64,000 nucleotides of DNA from Gemmatimonadota bacterium. Lineage in GTDB: Bacteria; Gemmatimonadota; Gemmatimonadetes; Longimicrobiales; Gaopeijiaceae. The position numbers were made by a program, and so were the translations under genes. Positions 7,675 through 18,422 of this stretch are shown in pieces; position 1 is the first letter of the stretch, and each line of letters opens with the position of its first letter. The DNA lies in the NCBI GenBank assembly GCA_030428885.1, contig JAUIEJ010000007.1, positions 248,001-312,000 of the forward strand. The letters run 5' to 3'. The notes beneath the pieces were generated by a model. The model had not been told where the DNA came from. It was given only the letters and a program-made list of their open reading frames with translations, and searched no databases.

Positions 7675-10343
7675 GCGTGGGACCCCACGACCGGGACCCG
7701 GCCCGGGAGGTGGACGAGGAAATCACCTGGCATCTCGACCGGGTGGCGGCAGAACTCATGGAGCAGGGGTGGGACTCCGAAGCGGCCCGGGCCGAGGCCC
7801 GCCGCCGCTTCGGCGACGTGGCCCGGCATCGGAGCCGGATGGTGCGAATCGAACAGGGGAGGCGGAGGATGCGGACGGTGCAGAGCATGGTCGACGGAAC
7901 GCGGCGCAACGTGGGATTCGCGGTGCGGAGCCTGGCCCGGGCCCCGGGCTTCACCCTGGCGGTGGTGCTCACCCTGGCCCTGGGCATCGGCGCCAACGCC
8001 ACCATGTTCCGGATCCTGGACCGGCTGTTCCTGGCGTCGCCGAGCCACGTGGTGGACGGCGAGCAGGTGCGGAACGTGTACATCCGCCGGAGCTTCCTCG
8101 ACGAGGTCCACACCGGGTCGTCCCTCACCCTCCCCGACGTGGAGGACCTGGACGGCGTGGCGGGAATCGAGGCCGCGGCGGCGTGGACGACCCCGTCGGA
8201 GGAGACGGTGAGGGTGGGCGAGAGCACCCTGCGCGCCCGCATCTCCACGGCCGAGCCGGCGCTCTTCCCGTTGCTGGGGGTGAACCCCCGCTTGGGCCGG
8301 ATCTTCACCCCCGACGACGACGAAGCCGGCGCCACGCCCGTGGCTCTCGTCTCACCCGACTTCGCCGAGGGCCGGCTGGGAGGCGAGGCCGACGTGCTGG
8401 GGCGCTCGGTGCAGGTCGGCGACGTGGCCTTCACCGTCGTGGGTGTCGTGCCCCCGGACTTCACCGGCCCGGGCCTGGGCACCGTGGATCTCTGGCTGCC
8501 CCTCCGGCGGGCCGCCGAGGCCAGCGGCGACACCTTCTGCGCCGAGAGCCGCAACTGCTGGTGGCTGCGGGGCGTGGTCCGGATCGCCGAGGGCGACGGC
8601 GCGCTGGAGCGGGCCACGACGGCCGCCACCGCTGCGCACCGCGCCGGCCGCGCCGAGATGATCCGCCGCGGGTACGACCCGGAAGCCGAGATCCTCCTGG
8701 GCCCGCTGCAGGAAGCCCGGGGGCCCACGGCGTCGGACGAGTCCCAGGTGGCCAAGTGGCTGTCGGGGGTGGCGCTCCTGGTGCTCCTCATCGCCTGCGC
8801 CAACGTGGCCAACCTGCTGCTGGTGCGGGCCACGCGGCGCCGCCACGAGCTGGCGGTGCGATCGGCACTGGGCATCGGGCGCGGCGGGCTCCTGGCGGGG
8901 CTGCTGGTGGAGGCCGGGGTGCTGGCGATCCTGGGCACCGGCGCGGCGCTCCTGGTGTCCCGCTTCGGTGGGGGGCTGCTCCGGACCACCCTGATCCCCG
9001 ACGTCCACTTCCCGCCGGCCTCGCCCACCCGCCTCCTGGCGTTCGCAGGGGTCGCCACGGGAGTGACGCTGGTTCTGGCCGCGCTGTATCCAGCCGCCGT
9101 GGCCAGCCGCACCGCCCCGGCCCGTGTGCTCCGGAGCACGGGCTCGGCGGCCCGCTCGGGCCGGGCCCGGCGGCTGCTCCTGGTGGGACAGGCCACGCTG
9201 TCGGCGGTGTTGCTGGTGGGGGCAGCGCTGTTCCTGCGCAGCTTCGACCGGGCGGCGACCCTGGATCTGGGATGGGACCGGGACCAGGTCTCGGTGGTGG
9301 CCCTCGAGTTCGAGGGCGATCGCTCCGCCGACGACCGCACGGCGGTCTACGGTCGGGCCCTGGAGCGGCTCCGGGACCACGCGGCGGTGGCCTCGGCCTC
9401 GCCCACCTTTTCCGTGCCGTTCCGGTCGTCGTTCGGCGTGTCGTTCGCCGTGGACGGCCTCGATTCCCTGCCCTTCCTCCCCACCGGCGGCCCGTACATC
9501 AACGCGGTGGACGGCGACTACTTCGCCACCATGGGCATGGAGATCGAGCGAGGCCGAGGCTTCGCCCTCGTGCCCCTGGGCGCCGAGGCCCCGGCCGAGG
9601 TGGTGGTGAACCGCACCATGGCCGAACTCTACTGGCCCGGCCAAGACCCCCTGGGAAAGTGCGTGCGCATCGGCGACGACGACGAGGCGCCCCCGGTCTG
9701 CACCCCCGTGGTGGGGGTGGTGGCCGACCACCGGAGGCAGGACCTGGAGGAAGAGGCCACCGGGCTCTACTACGTGCCCATGGGTCACCCCGACCTCTCG
9801 ACCCCGCCCCAGAGCCTCATGGTGCGCACCGCCGGAGCACCGGCGGCGGCCACCGGCGCGCTGCGGGCGGCCCTGGCCGACGTGGACCCGGGCATTCGGT
9901 TCGTCCAGGTCCAGCCCATCGAAGACCTGGTCGCGCCCTACCTGCGCTCGTGGCGTCTGGGGGCCGTGATGCTGTCGATCTTCGGCGTCCTGGCCCTCGT
10001 GGTGGCGGCCGTGGGGCTGTACGGGGTGCTCGCCTTCGAGGTGGCGCGCCGGCGTCGCGAGCTGGGCGTGCGGGCGGCGCTGGGGGCGGCTATGGGCGAC
10101 CTGGTGGGCATGGTCCTGCGCGACGCCGTGGTCCTCACCACCGCCGGCATCGTGGCCGGAAGCCTGCTGGCCGCCCTCCTGGCCCGGCAGGTGGCCCCCC
10201 TGCTCTTCCACGTCTCGCCGTGGCAGCCGGAAGCCTACCTGGTGATGGCGGCCACCCTGCTGGGCACGGCCGTGCTGGCCGGCGGCCTGCCGGCGTGGCG
10301 GTCGAGCCGGGTCGACCCCAGCGAAGCGCTCCGGGACGAGTGA
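7671..10343 (+). CDS. ADOP-type ABC transporter permease (MacB/FtsX family)
   Basis: An 890-residue permease. The N-terminal helix-rich domain (about residues 8-60, EEITWHLDRVAAELMEQGW, RRFGD) leads into the first membrane helix (TLALGIGANATMF). A periplasmic MacB-PCD domain follows, then three helices around ACANVANLLLVRATRRRHE, a further pair of helices, a second periplasmic domain, and the last FtsX block (VGLYGVLAFEVARRRRELGVRAALGA) ending in RVDPSEALR. This is the duplicated arrangement that gives the ADOP family its name. No ATPase gene is adjacent, so it must use one encoded elsewhere. GTG start overlapping padR. Efflux of a toxic small molecule or lipoprotein/envelope work is inferred from the MacB relation. 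Confidence 0.9.
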   Translation: MSVGPHDRDPAREVDEEITWHLDRVAAELMEQGWDSEAARAEARRRFGDVARHRSRMVRIEQGRRRMRTVQSMVDGTRRNVGFAVRSLARAPGFTLAVVLTLALGIGANATMFRILDRLFLASPSHVVDGEQVRNVYIRRSFLDEVHTGSSLTLPDVEDLDGVAGIEAAAAWTTPSEETVRVGESTLRARISTAEPALFPLLGVNPRLGRIFTPDDDEAGATPVALVSPDFAEGRLGGEADVLGRSVQVGDVAFTVVGVVPPDFTGPGLGTVDLWLPLRRAAEASGDTFCAESRNCWWLRGVVRIAEGDGALERATTAATAAHRAGRAEMIRRGYDPEAEILLGPLQEARGPTASDESQVAKWLSGVALLVLLIACANVANLLLVRATRRRHELAVRSALGIGRGGLLAGLLVEAGVLAILGTGAALLVSRFGGGLLRTTLIPDVHFPPASPTRLLAFAGVATGVTLVLAALYPAAVASRTAPARVLRSTGSAARSGRARRLLLVGQATLSAVLLVGAALFLRSFDRAATLDLGWDRDQVSVVALEFEGDRSADDRTAVYGRALERLRDHAAVASASPTFSVPFRSSFGVSFAVDGLDSLPFLPTGGPYINAVDGDYFATMGMEIERGRGFALVPLGAEAPAEVVVNRTMAELYWPGQDPLGKCVRIGDDDEAPPVCTPVVGVVADHRRQDLEEEATGLYYVPMGHPDLSTPPQSLMVRTAGAPAAATGALRAALADVDPGIRFVQVQPIEDLVAPYLRSWRLGAVMLSIFGVLALVVAAVGLYGVLAFEVARRRRELGVRAALGAAMGDLVGMVLRDAVVLTTAGIVAGSLLAALLARQVAPLLFHVSPWQPEAYLVMAATLLGTAVLAGGLPAWRSSRVDPSEALRDE

Positions 10344-10362
10344 GGGTGCACCAACCTTCCCC

Positions 10363-10546
10363 AACATGACGGCGCGGGAAGTTCGGGGAGGTTGAGGCGG
10401 CCAGGTCGCACGAAGTCACCCGAGGGGGCAACGTGCTGCCGCGTTGGGTCCGTTTGGGGGCACCCTGGCACCCCCAAACGGACACACCCGTCGGAATCCG
10501 CGCACTTGGGGGAAGTTGGGGGCGTGGGTCGCCAGGCGGGTGGCCC
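10363..10546. repeat. Intergenic hairpin repeat, family B copy 1
   Basis: The 327-base gap between two convergent genes contains a dispersed repeat also found at 60428-60564. It has a perfect 13-base stem (10448-10460 with 10471-10483, GTCCGTTTGGGGG arm) around a 10-base loop, a conserved block at 10392-10416 that matches 60494-60520 in the opposite orientation, and an ACTTGGGGG / GTTGGGGGCG tail at 10504-10523. The stem arms differ between the copies while pairing is kept, as expected for a structured element. No coding sequence is supported here. Confidence 0.6.
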
Positions 10547-10603
10547 AACCTTCCACGACCGGGCCGCTGCCGACGGGGTGGGAAGGCCTGTGCGCCCCGG
10601 GGG

Positions 10604-10646
10604 AAAAAGCGAACGGGGCGGGCACCGCCGTGGTGCCCGCCCCGTT
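10604..10646 (-). terminator. Rho-independent terminator
   Basis: A perfect 15-base stem (10612-10626 with 10632-10646) with a 5-base loop is followed, reading the minus strand, by CGC and five T residues (10608-10604). It lies 25 bases after the stop of the VPS10-like gene and fits a classical terminator for it. Confidence 0.85.
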
Positions 10647-10670
10647 TCCTTGACCGCAGTTCGGCGGCCG

Positions 10671-13600
10671 TCAGGCGATGAGCCGCTCCAGCCGCTCCAG
10701 CTCAGCCTCGATCTCGGCGAGCTCGGCCTCGAGCTGCTCCAGGCGCACGTAGGCGTCCCGGCCGGGCTTCTGGTCGGCGCGGCCGATCATGCCCGAGAGG
10801 TAGCGGAGCTGGTTCAGGAGCATGGGCTTGGGATAGCTGCCCACCTCTTCGTCTTCCATGCGGTCCTGGAGCGCCTCGAAGGCGTCCAGGGTGCCGCCCG
10901 ACGCCCGCTCGACGCCGGCGCCGACCCGCTGGGCCACGGCCTGGGCCCGGGCCATGGTCTCGCTCACCGTCATGATGAGGTCGTACTGCTCCTGGAGGTC
11001 GGCCATGGTGACGCCGTCGGCGTCGACCCGGGGATCCATCATGAGCTCGACGTCGTGGGACTGGGTGGCGTCGCCCACGTGGAGACGCACCTCGTACTCC
11101 CCGGGCAGGGCCATGGGACCGCGGCCGCTTTCGGTGGCCACCGACATGTCCCACATCACACGATGCAGGCCCGGCTGGGTGTTGAGTCCCGCACGGCCCA
11201 TCTGGCGCTGGAAGGGCGCCCGCATGCCCTGGCCCTGTTCGGTGCGCATGCTTCCGGGTCCGCCCTGGAACGTCTGGACCACGGTGCCCGTGGCATCCAC
11301 CACCTCGAGGGTCAGGTCGGCCTGGAGTCCCTGGGGAACCCAGTAGTCGATCATGATGCCGTTGGCCCGGTTCTGGGGCCGCACCTGGGCATTGTCGCCG
11401 AAGCCGAAGAAGCCGCCGCCCCGGATCCGGTAGGCGTCCCGGGGCTGGAGGAGCTGCACCGTGCGGGTGTCGAGGCCGTCCTTCATCTGATGGAGCGGCG
11501 TCAGATTGTCCATGACCCAGAACGAGCGGCCCATGGTCGACACGAAGAGGTCGCTGTCCACCACCTTCAGATCGGTGATGGGGGTCGCGGGCATGTTCTG
11601 CCGCAGGGGCGACCAGCTACCGCCGTCGTCGAGCGAGACGTAGACGCCCACCTCGGTGCCGGCGTAGAGCAGGCCCTGCCGGTCCGGATCCTCCCGCACG
11701 ACCCGCACGGGCATGTCGGAGGGGATGCCGTTGTCGCCGGGGGTGAGGAGCGTCCAGCTCGCCCCGAAGTCGTCGGTCTTGAAGACGTAGGGCGAGTCGT
11801 CGCCCATGAGGATCCGGTAGGCCGCCACGTAGGCCGTGGCCGGATCGTGGGGCGAGGGATCGATGATGTTGATGCGGGCGTCGCCGGGCAGCGAGGGCGG
11901 CGTGACGTCGGCCCAGTTGGCGCCGCCGTCCCGGGTCACGTGCACAGGGCCGTCATTGGCTCCCGTCCAGATCACGCCGGCCTGGAGGGGCGACTCCTCG
12001 ATGGTGTAGAGCACCGAGTAGTGCTCCTCACCCGTGGCGTCCCGGGTGATGGGCGCACCCGACACCATCTGCCGCTCGGGGCGGAAGGCGGTGAGGTCGG
12101 GGGAGATGGTCTCCCAGGTCACGCCCTCGTCGGTGGTGCGGTGCACGAACTGCGACCCGTGGAACACCACGTTCGGGTCGTGGGGCGACACCTCGATGGG
12201 CACCACGCGCTGGAAGCGGTATTCGAGCTCGGCAGGGTTGGTGCCGTACATGTTGGCCGCGCCCACGTAGTACTGCTTCTCCTGCCCCGTCAGCTCGCTG
12301 TAGCGGCCGAAGCGGCCCTTGCAGTTGGAGTAGACGATGTGGGGCTGGCCCGGCTTGGGCACCGCGGGACCGGTCTCACAGCCGCCGGCCTCCTCCCAGT
12401 AGCCCTCGGGCCCGGCGAGGGACGACTCGGCGGGCGAATCGGAGGGCACCCGGATCGTGGTGTTGTCCTGCTGGCCGGAATAGAGCCAGCGGGGGAACTG
12501 GTCGTCCACGTCCACCGAGTAGAGCTCGGCGGTGGGCTGATTGTGCTGGGTGGACCAGGTGTCGCCGCCGTCACGGGTGACGTTGGCTCCGCCGTCGTTG
12601 GACTGCACCATGATCATGGGATCGTCGGGGTTGATCCACAGATCGTGGTTGTCGCCGTGGGGCGTGTTGCGGCGCTGCCAGTTGCGGCCGCCGTCGGTGG
12701 ACTTCCAGAACTGGGTGGCGCTGGCGTAGACCACGTCGGCGTTCTGGGGGTCGGCGTCGACGTTGGTGTAGTAGAACGGCCGGTCCATGATGGGCTGGTG
12801 GTTGCTCACCAGGCTCCAGGTGCGGCCGGCGTCGTCGGAGCGGTAGAGCCCCTCGTCGGGCTCGTTGGTCTCCACCAGGGCGTAGACCCGGTCCGGATCC
12901 GCCGGGGTCACGGCAAAATCGATCTTGCCGATGAGGCCCGACGGGAGTCCCAGGGGCACGTAATCCCAGGTGGCGCCGCCGTCTTCGGAGCGCCAGATCC
13001 CGTCTTCCATGGCCGACTCCTGCATGCCCGAAATGATGGTCCAGGGCTTGCGCTCACCCCGCCATAGGGCGGCGTAGATGATGTCGGGATTGGTGGGATG
13101 GATGTCGACGTCGATGGCGCCCACGGAGTCGGAGGTGAAGAGCACCTTGTTCCAGCTCCGGCCCCCGTCGGTGGTCTTGTAGACGCCCCGATCCGCCGTC
13201 TTGCCGAACGGATCGCCCAGCGCCGCCGCCCACGCCACGTCGGGGTTGGTGGGGTGGATCTCCACCGCCCCGAGCTGCCCCGTGGACTCCAGCCCGATGC
13301 CCCGCCACGTGTCGCCCCCGTCGTCGGAGCGGAACATGCCCCGCCCCTCGATGACGTTGGAACGGATGCCGTCGGACCCCGTACCCACGTAGACCACGTC
13401 GGGGTTGGACGGCGCCACCCGGATGGAGCCGATGGACCCGGTGGTGAGGACGTCGTCGGCGATGGGCAGCCAGGTCGCGCCCCAGTCGTCGGTCTTCCAG
13501 ACGCCGCCGCCCGTGGCCCCCATGTAGAAGGTGCCCGGGTGGGACCGGTGCCCCGCCACCGCCGTGACCCGACCGCCTCGCGTCGGTCCCACCATGCGGT

Positions 13601-13739
13601 ACGACAGGCCGTCCCACAGCTCGGGATCGGGCGCCGACATGGACGCGCCGCCGTCCTGTGCGGCGACCGGAGCGCCGGGCAGCAGCGTGAGAAGCAGGGC
13701 CGCCCCGGCCAGGGGGGCGCAGCGGACGATGGAACGCAT
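10671..13739 (-). CDS. Secreted VPS10/BNR beta-propeller protein ('sortilin-like glycosyl hydrolase')
   Basis: A 1,022-residue exported protein. A signal peptide covers about residues 1-27. Residues 40-700 hold many BNR/Asp-box repeats, with SDDGGDTWRG, TTDGGRSWNK, SEDGGATWD, STDGGRNWQ, TRDGGANWAD and SLDDGGSWSP easily seen; these make one or two VPS10/sialidase-like propellers. After about residue 760 comes a beta-rich domain, then a C-terminal helical region ending in a short coiled coil (LEAELAEIEAELERLERL). Proteins of this layout are abundant in Gemmatimonadota and are often labelled glycosyl hydrolases although no activity is shown. Start at 13739 is chosen because the signal peptide begins there. 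It ends at a strong terminator. Confidence 0.85.
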   Translation of the reverse strand: MRSIVRCAPLAGAALLLTLLPGAPVAAQDGGASMSAPDPELWDGLSYRMVGPTRGGRVTAVAGHRSHPGTFYMGATGGGVWKTDDWGATWLPIADDVLTTGSIGSIRVAPSNPDVVYVGTGSDGIRSNVIEGRGMFRSDDGGDTWRGIGLESTGQLGAVEIHPTNPDVAWAAALGDPFGKTADRGVYKTTDGGRSWNKVLFTSDSVGAIDVDIHPTNPDIIYAALWRGERKPWTIISGMQESAMEDGIWRSEDGGATWDYVPLGLPSGLIGKIDFAVTPADPDRVYALVETNEPDEGLYRSDDAGRTWSLVSNHQPIMDRPFYYTNVDADPQNADVVYASATQFWKSTDGGRNWQRRNTPHGDNHDLWINPDDPMIMVQSNDGGANVTRDGGDTWSTQHNQPTAELYSVDVDDQFPRWLYSGQQDNTTIRVPSDSPAESSLAGPEGYWEEAGGCETGPAVPKPGQPHIVYSNCKGRFGRYSELTGQEKQYYVGAANMYGTNPAELEYRFQRVVPIEVSPHDPNVVFHGSQFVHRTTDEGVTWETISPDLTAFRPERQMVSGAPITRDATGEEHYSVLYTIEESPLQAGVIWTGANDGPVHVTRDGGANWADVTPPSLPGDARINIIDPSPHDPATAYVAAYRILMGDDSPYVFKTDDFGASWTLLTPGDNGIPSDMPVRVVREDPDRQGLLYAGTEVGVYVSLDDGGSWSPLRQNMPATPITDLKVVDSDLFVSTMGRSFWVMDNLTPLHQMKDGLDTRTVQLLQPRDAYRIRGGGFFGFGDNAQVRPQNRANGIMIDYWVPQGLQADLTLEVVDATGTVVQTFQGGPGSMRTEQGQGMRAPFQRQMGRAGLNTQPGLHRVMWDMSVATESGRGPMALPGEYEVRLHVGDATQSHDVELMMDPRVDADGVTMADLQEQYDLIMTVSETMARAQAVAQRVGAGVERASGGTLDAFEALQDRMEDEEVGSYPKPMLLNQLRYLSGMIGRADQKPGRDAYVRLEQLEAELAEIEAELERLERLIA

Positions 13740-13923
13740 GGCAGGTCTCGGTCGAATGGTGGTCGGGACGTCAGAGTGCCGCAGAACCCGGCCCGCGGTC
13801 AACCGTCACGCCCCCGGCACGGTCTCGCGTTTCAAGGACCCCCGAAGGCCCCGATTCGTTCAGTACGGCGCCCCCCGGCGCGACTCGGTTGCGGAGACAG
13901 GGAAGGCGCATGCAGAATGGCGC

Positions 13924-15135
13924 ATGATTCACGCACTGCGCTCGCGCCGGCCCCTCTCTTGCCTCGTCGCGGCTGTCCTGGCCACGGCCGGCGACGCGGC
14001 GGTCGGCGGTCCGCTCTCAGCGCAGATCGACACGAGTGCCCTGCCGACGCTGGAACTCGAGGAAGCGTGGACGCTCGGAGGCCCCAACGCCCCGGAGCAC
14101 GAGAGCTTCACTGGTATGCCGTTGGTGGCCGTGAACCGCCACGGCACCGTCTTCGCCGTCGATCAGGCGCTGGGCGTGGCCCGCCGCTTCGACGAGACCG
14201 GCGCCTACCTGGGCTCGGTGGGTCGCCTTGGCGAGGGACCTGGCGAGTTCGGCTACATCCTGTCCGTGGGGTTCACGGGCGACTCCCTCTGGATGCGAAA
14301 CGCGAGCCCGCCCTACGTGGAGTTCTTCGACCCGGGCGGGGAGCCGCTGGGGCGCTACACGGTGGAGAATCCGGTGATCGCGCGGGGCGGGATGCCGGCG
14401 GGGCCGACAGCCATGCTCCAGGGCGGGGCGCGGTACTCCGTGGGCGTGGTGCCTATCCAGAATGCGGGGATGGGTCGCGTGGAGGTGCCGCTGGTGCTGA
14501 CCCGGGGCGATGGGACGGTGGATACGCTCGCGCAGTTGACCGATCCGGTGGGGTTCTACCTCCCGTCGGGCGCGGGCATCGGGACCGTCGTGAAGGACCG
14601 GCCCAGCCCGCTACATGCGCCCGCGGTGGATGGATCGGGGGTGTGGATCGCGTCGTGGTCGGACGAGAGGCCGGGGCGGGTGGAACTCCGGAAGGTGGAT
14701 GCTGCAGCTGGGCGGGAGCTGCGGTTCTCGCTGGACTTCGAGCCGCTTCCGCTGTCCCGCGCCGTCAGGGACTCCATCGTGGGTGCCGCCGCAGACTCGG
14801 TGCGGTCGTTGGCGCGACGGGTGGGCTCCCTGGAGGTTCCGGACGACCTCCGGACCGCCGCGGCCGAGGTTCTGGGCCTGGGCGCATACCTCCCGCCGAT
14901 CCGGCACATGGTGCCCGGGGCGGATGGGTCGCTCTGGTTGGAGCGGGTGACGGCGCCGAACAGGTCGGAGTGGATTGTCGTGGACGGGGGCGGGAAGACG
15001 GTGGGGCGCGTCGAGCTTCCCATTGGTCACACACTCGGAGCCGCGGCCCTTGAGTCGGTCTGGACCAAGCGCAGGGATGAGTTTGGCGTCGCGTATATTT
15101 CGCGACGCGGAACCCGCCGGGGAGAGGGCGAATGA
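13924..15135 (+). CDS. Exported 6-bladed beta-propeller protein
   Basis: A 403-residue protein with a signal peptide (MIHALRSRRPLSCLVAAVLA onward, cleavage near LSAQ). The body shows repeated propeller strands, for example GTVFAVDQALGVARRFDETG, and the hallmark RLGEGPGEF near residue 105, the same as in the lipoprotein at 6013. It is divergent from the VPS10-like gene with 184 bases between starts. No ligand or enzyme activity can be inferred. After the stop begins a gene-free stretch of 636 bases. Confidence 0.72.
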   Translation: MIHALRSRRPLSCLVAAVLATAGDAAVGGPLSAQIDTSALPTLELEEAWTLGGPNAPEHESFTGMPLVAVNRHGTVFAVDQALGVARRFDETGAYLGSVGRLGEGPGEFGYILSVGFTGDSLWMRNASPPYVEFFDPGGEPLGRYTVENPVIARGGMPAGPTAMLQGGARYSVGVVPIQNAGMGRVEVPLVLTRGDGTVDTLAQLTDPVGFYLPSGAGIGTVVKDRPSPLHAPAVDGSGVWIASWSDERPGRVELRKVDAAAGRELRFSLDFEPLPLSRAVRDSIVGAAADSVRSLARRVGSLEVPDDLRTAAAEVLGLGAYLPPIRHMVPGADGSLWLERVTAPNRSEWIVVDGGGKTVGRVELPIGHTLGAAALESVWTKRRDEFGVAYISRRGTRRGEGE

Positions 15136-15771
15136 CGGCGCCGTGGCAAGCGCCTGCGAAGCACGTGGCGCCTCAACGACCGAACCAAGTACAAAGACGC
15201 CCGAACCGGTCGGTCAGTTGACGGCTGACCGAGGGGCTGCACTCATCGGTTCCGCACAACCCAGACCTCCATCTTCCCGAGGGCTGCCCCCTTCCACCAC
15301 GGGACATCGAACTGGAAGCAACGGCGTCAGACTTCGGGAACGGACCGGGCATTCAAGATCCCCGGAGGAGGAGCCCAGTGAAGGCCGCGAGCCGGTATTG
15401 TTAATCTATGAAGGGCCATCGGCACTCGGCGGCACGGTACCGATGGCGCCTTGAGGTCTCGAAAAATACGACTTTGCCGTCGTGCGGCCGCGGAGGAGCA
15501 CACGCTATTGACCCGTCCGTTGAAGGAACCTCCTATCCCGGCCGAGGGACACGAAGCAGATCAGGCATGCGCCGTGCCTGATGCAGCCCCTCCTCCTCGA
15601 GGGGCATCGTCGACAAGAATAGTGAATTCCCGTGGCGGGCCCCACCCTCGTCAACTCCGCCAGTTTGAGAGAAGGTCCGCTTCAATATAGCTTCCATACC
15701 AGCCAATAGATCCATCACCGCGCTCGAGAGATTCTCTCTCTAGCCGGTCTCCACCCTCTGGGGACTACGCC
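15136..15771. other. Gene-free stretch at the edge of the NACHT insertion
   Basis: No open frame here has plausible protein composition. The base composition becomes less GC-rich toward the NACHT gene. The only clear structure is a perfect 8-base hairpin, ATCAGGCA at 15560-15567 with TGCCTGAT at 15575-15582. No tRNA, direct repeat or integrase was found that would mark an insertion point. Confidence 0.5.
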
Positions 15772-18422
15772 TTGCTTCCAATATCAGAGGCGACGCTCCG
15801 TCAGCTTCTCAGTGACTGGAGGAGCTGGGACTTCGAAACGATACTCTATACCGTCGTGGGGACCCTGATAGCAGCCGGGTTGGCATGGTCGGCGGGCCTT
15901 CCTGGCTTCCTCTTGAGGCGGCTCCGGCGCTTCAAGGGCGAGCGAGCGTTCGACCGATCGACCCGCGCCGCGTGCGAGCGGGTTATTGCTGTCGGCCAGC
16001 GGGAGGGATTCAAGCTACAGGACGTCTACGTGCAGTTGGATCTCGCGCCGTCCGACCTCGTGTCGTCTTGCTCGGCGGCCCCGGGGCGGGGAAATCGACA
16101 TGGGTGAAGTCGCATGTCCTCTCTTGGTCGCACGGGCGGCCCTTCTTCCTCCGCCTTCGAGACCTGCCGAGCGACCAGGACGTTGTTGGGTACCTCACAC
16201 GCGCTGCTGAGCGGTCCGCCATCCCCGAACCAGGGCGATGGATCGCCGATCAGCTTTCAACCCATACGACACTGGTGGTCCTTGACGGCCTGGACGAGGT
16301 CAGATCATCCGATTGGGATGACGTGTGCCGCCAGATCAACGACTTCGCCAAGACCTATGCTTTGGTCGACGGCGGGATCACGTTGATCGTGACCTGTAGG
16401 AAGGAGGCGTTTCGGACAATCCCAATCGGGATTCCCGACGTGAGAGAGGTGCGGCCGCTGACGGACCAGCAGATCGAACGGTTCGCCGAGAAGTGGCCAC
16501 CCGGTTTCCCACGGGGCAAGAGCGCGGAAACGTTCCTACGGGATCTTCGCGGGTCGGAGCGGGTCCTTGAGGTGGCGCGTTCTCCGCTCATGCTGGTCGG
16601 CGCCCTGATGCAGTACACCGAGTCCAACCTAGGCATCCCCGATGAACGAAAGGACTATCTAGAGCGCATCGCGCGGTGGCTACTAGAGGACTGGGGTAAG
16701 GCGCAAGGTCATCCGGCCGACGAATGGCGCAAAGCATATGAACGCGTGCTTGAGGCACTCGCTCTTGAAATGCATAGCCGGCGTACGGCTGAGATCTCGC
16801 GCGATGAAGGCGCGAGGGTGATCCGAGAGACTCTTCCGAAGGTGGGATACGACGGTGGAAAGACAGACCAGTTCATCGAGCGTTTGGCCACGAAGACGGG
16901 GATTCTCGTCAGGGACATTCCGGGAGTGCTTGTCTTCGCACAGTTCTCGCTCCAGGAGTACTTTGCCTCTCGCGCTGTGGCTTCGGCGCTCGGGCCTAAG
17001 GAGCTTGCGGAGCTGCCGATGGATTGGTGGCGGGAGGCGGTGCTCCTTGCGGTCTCGCAACAGGCCAACCCTGACGACTACTTCGAGGCACTGTTCAAGT
17101 CCGACGCGCTACTTGGCATCGCGTCTGTGGCCGAGTATCCGACCCCGCCACTCATCTTCCAGGGTCGAGCGATCGATTCGGCGCTCGACGCGATCGATCG
17201 TGGCGTTACCGCCGTGTCCGACGCAACGGTCACTCTCACGCGAAAGGTCGAGGGACGGCACGAACGAAACTTGGTTGAGGGCCTCGAAGCGCGTCTCCAG
17301 CACGACGACGATGATGTCGCATCGGAAGCCGGCCGTGTTCTGGCTCTTTCGGGTCGACCGTCGGCCAACGAAGCCCTAGGCCGAAACCCCGGGGGTTGGA
17401 AGCGGACCCTCAGGAAGGTCGGGTACCTGAGCACGTCCTTCGAGGACATGCTGGTCACGTGGCTCCGTGGAAAGAACGAGCAGCAGGCCTCAGCAGCGTC
17501 AGAGGTTCTGCTATCACGCCTCTCCGAGGATCGACGAGACCAACTCGTCGGCCTCCTCGACGACATTCCAGCCGATCGAGCCGCGACATTGGCTGATGGC
17601 CTCATCAAGTCTTTCGATGGGCGCCACATGACTTTCTGGGCGGTTAATCGAGACATCTTCCGTGTGGCGTGCCACTGCGCACCGCACTTGACGGTTCGCC
17701 CACGGCGCTCACGGCCTCCGTTCTTCGATGAACCAGGCGTTATGATCGCGCACGTTGCACGCGCGCTGATGGACCAAGGCGGCAGGACTCCGCGGCAAGC
17801 CCTCGGGACTCTTGTGCGAAGCGCGAACTGGGCGATGTCCCGTCGAGCAATCCTTTGGACACTAGCGTCGGCCGTTGTAGCGATCGGGACCGGCCTCCCC
17901 GGTGTCTTCGCATCCGCGGCCCTGGCTATTGGCGCTGTGGTTGCGGGGGTTACATGCTTTCTTGCACCGATCACCGTTCCCTGGTTTCCGATTCGGGCCG
18001 GATCCTCACTTGACACGCCGCTCGCTTTCGTTGGCGGCGGTGCTCTCATGGCCGCGGCATCTGTTCGCGCCGATTTCTTCTCCGCTGCGGACGGTCGCTT
18101 CTGGTATCTAGCTGCGTCGGTCATTCTCGTGACCCTAGCACTTCGGTCGGGGCACGAAGCGTTCGGATCGCCGAGATCCCTGGGCGACGGGCTCGACTAC
18201 CTTGACCTCGTTCTGAAGGTCTGGGCGGGGTGCCTGGTTGCGGCGATGCTTGCCCAAGTCTGGTGGCCTGTGGCCGCGGGTGCGGCTATCTCGACAACAG
18301 GACTGGTGTTGGCGTCGCTAGCAATCATCGTTGCAGTTCGCACCGGAGTCGCAGGGCGGGTGGTTAGGCGCGCGAGGGAGAGGGTATTTGAATCCGACGA
18401 TCCCGTCTGGATTGGTCCGTAA
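15772..18422 (+). pseudogene. Membrane-anchored NACHT NTPase, probably frameshifted
   Basis: Read as one gene this is a STAND/NACHT protein of about 880 residues. The first part (TTG at 15772, GGGGA seven bases upstream) has a membrane helix (YTVVGTLIAAGLAW) and the pre-NACHT region EGFKLQDVYVQLDLAPSDLV. The frame then stops at 16107. The NTPase continues in another frame: Walker A GGPGAGKST (16074-16100), Walker B LVVLDGLDEV, TCRKE, then a helical-repeat region, and four or more membrane segments after about 17840. Joining needs a single-base change between about 16054 and 16070, where no slippery sequence is seen. Bacterial NACHT proteins are known phage-defence factors; the membrane ends would suggest a membrane-damaging effector. 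The alternative is a shorter protein from an internal start. Confidence 0.62.

Noticed and set aside
16040-16075. Programmed frameshift in the NACHT gene
   Set aside because: No slippery heptamer, stop-anchored pause site or strong hairpin is present at the switch, so a mutation or sequence error is more likely.
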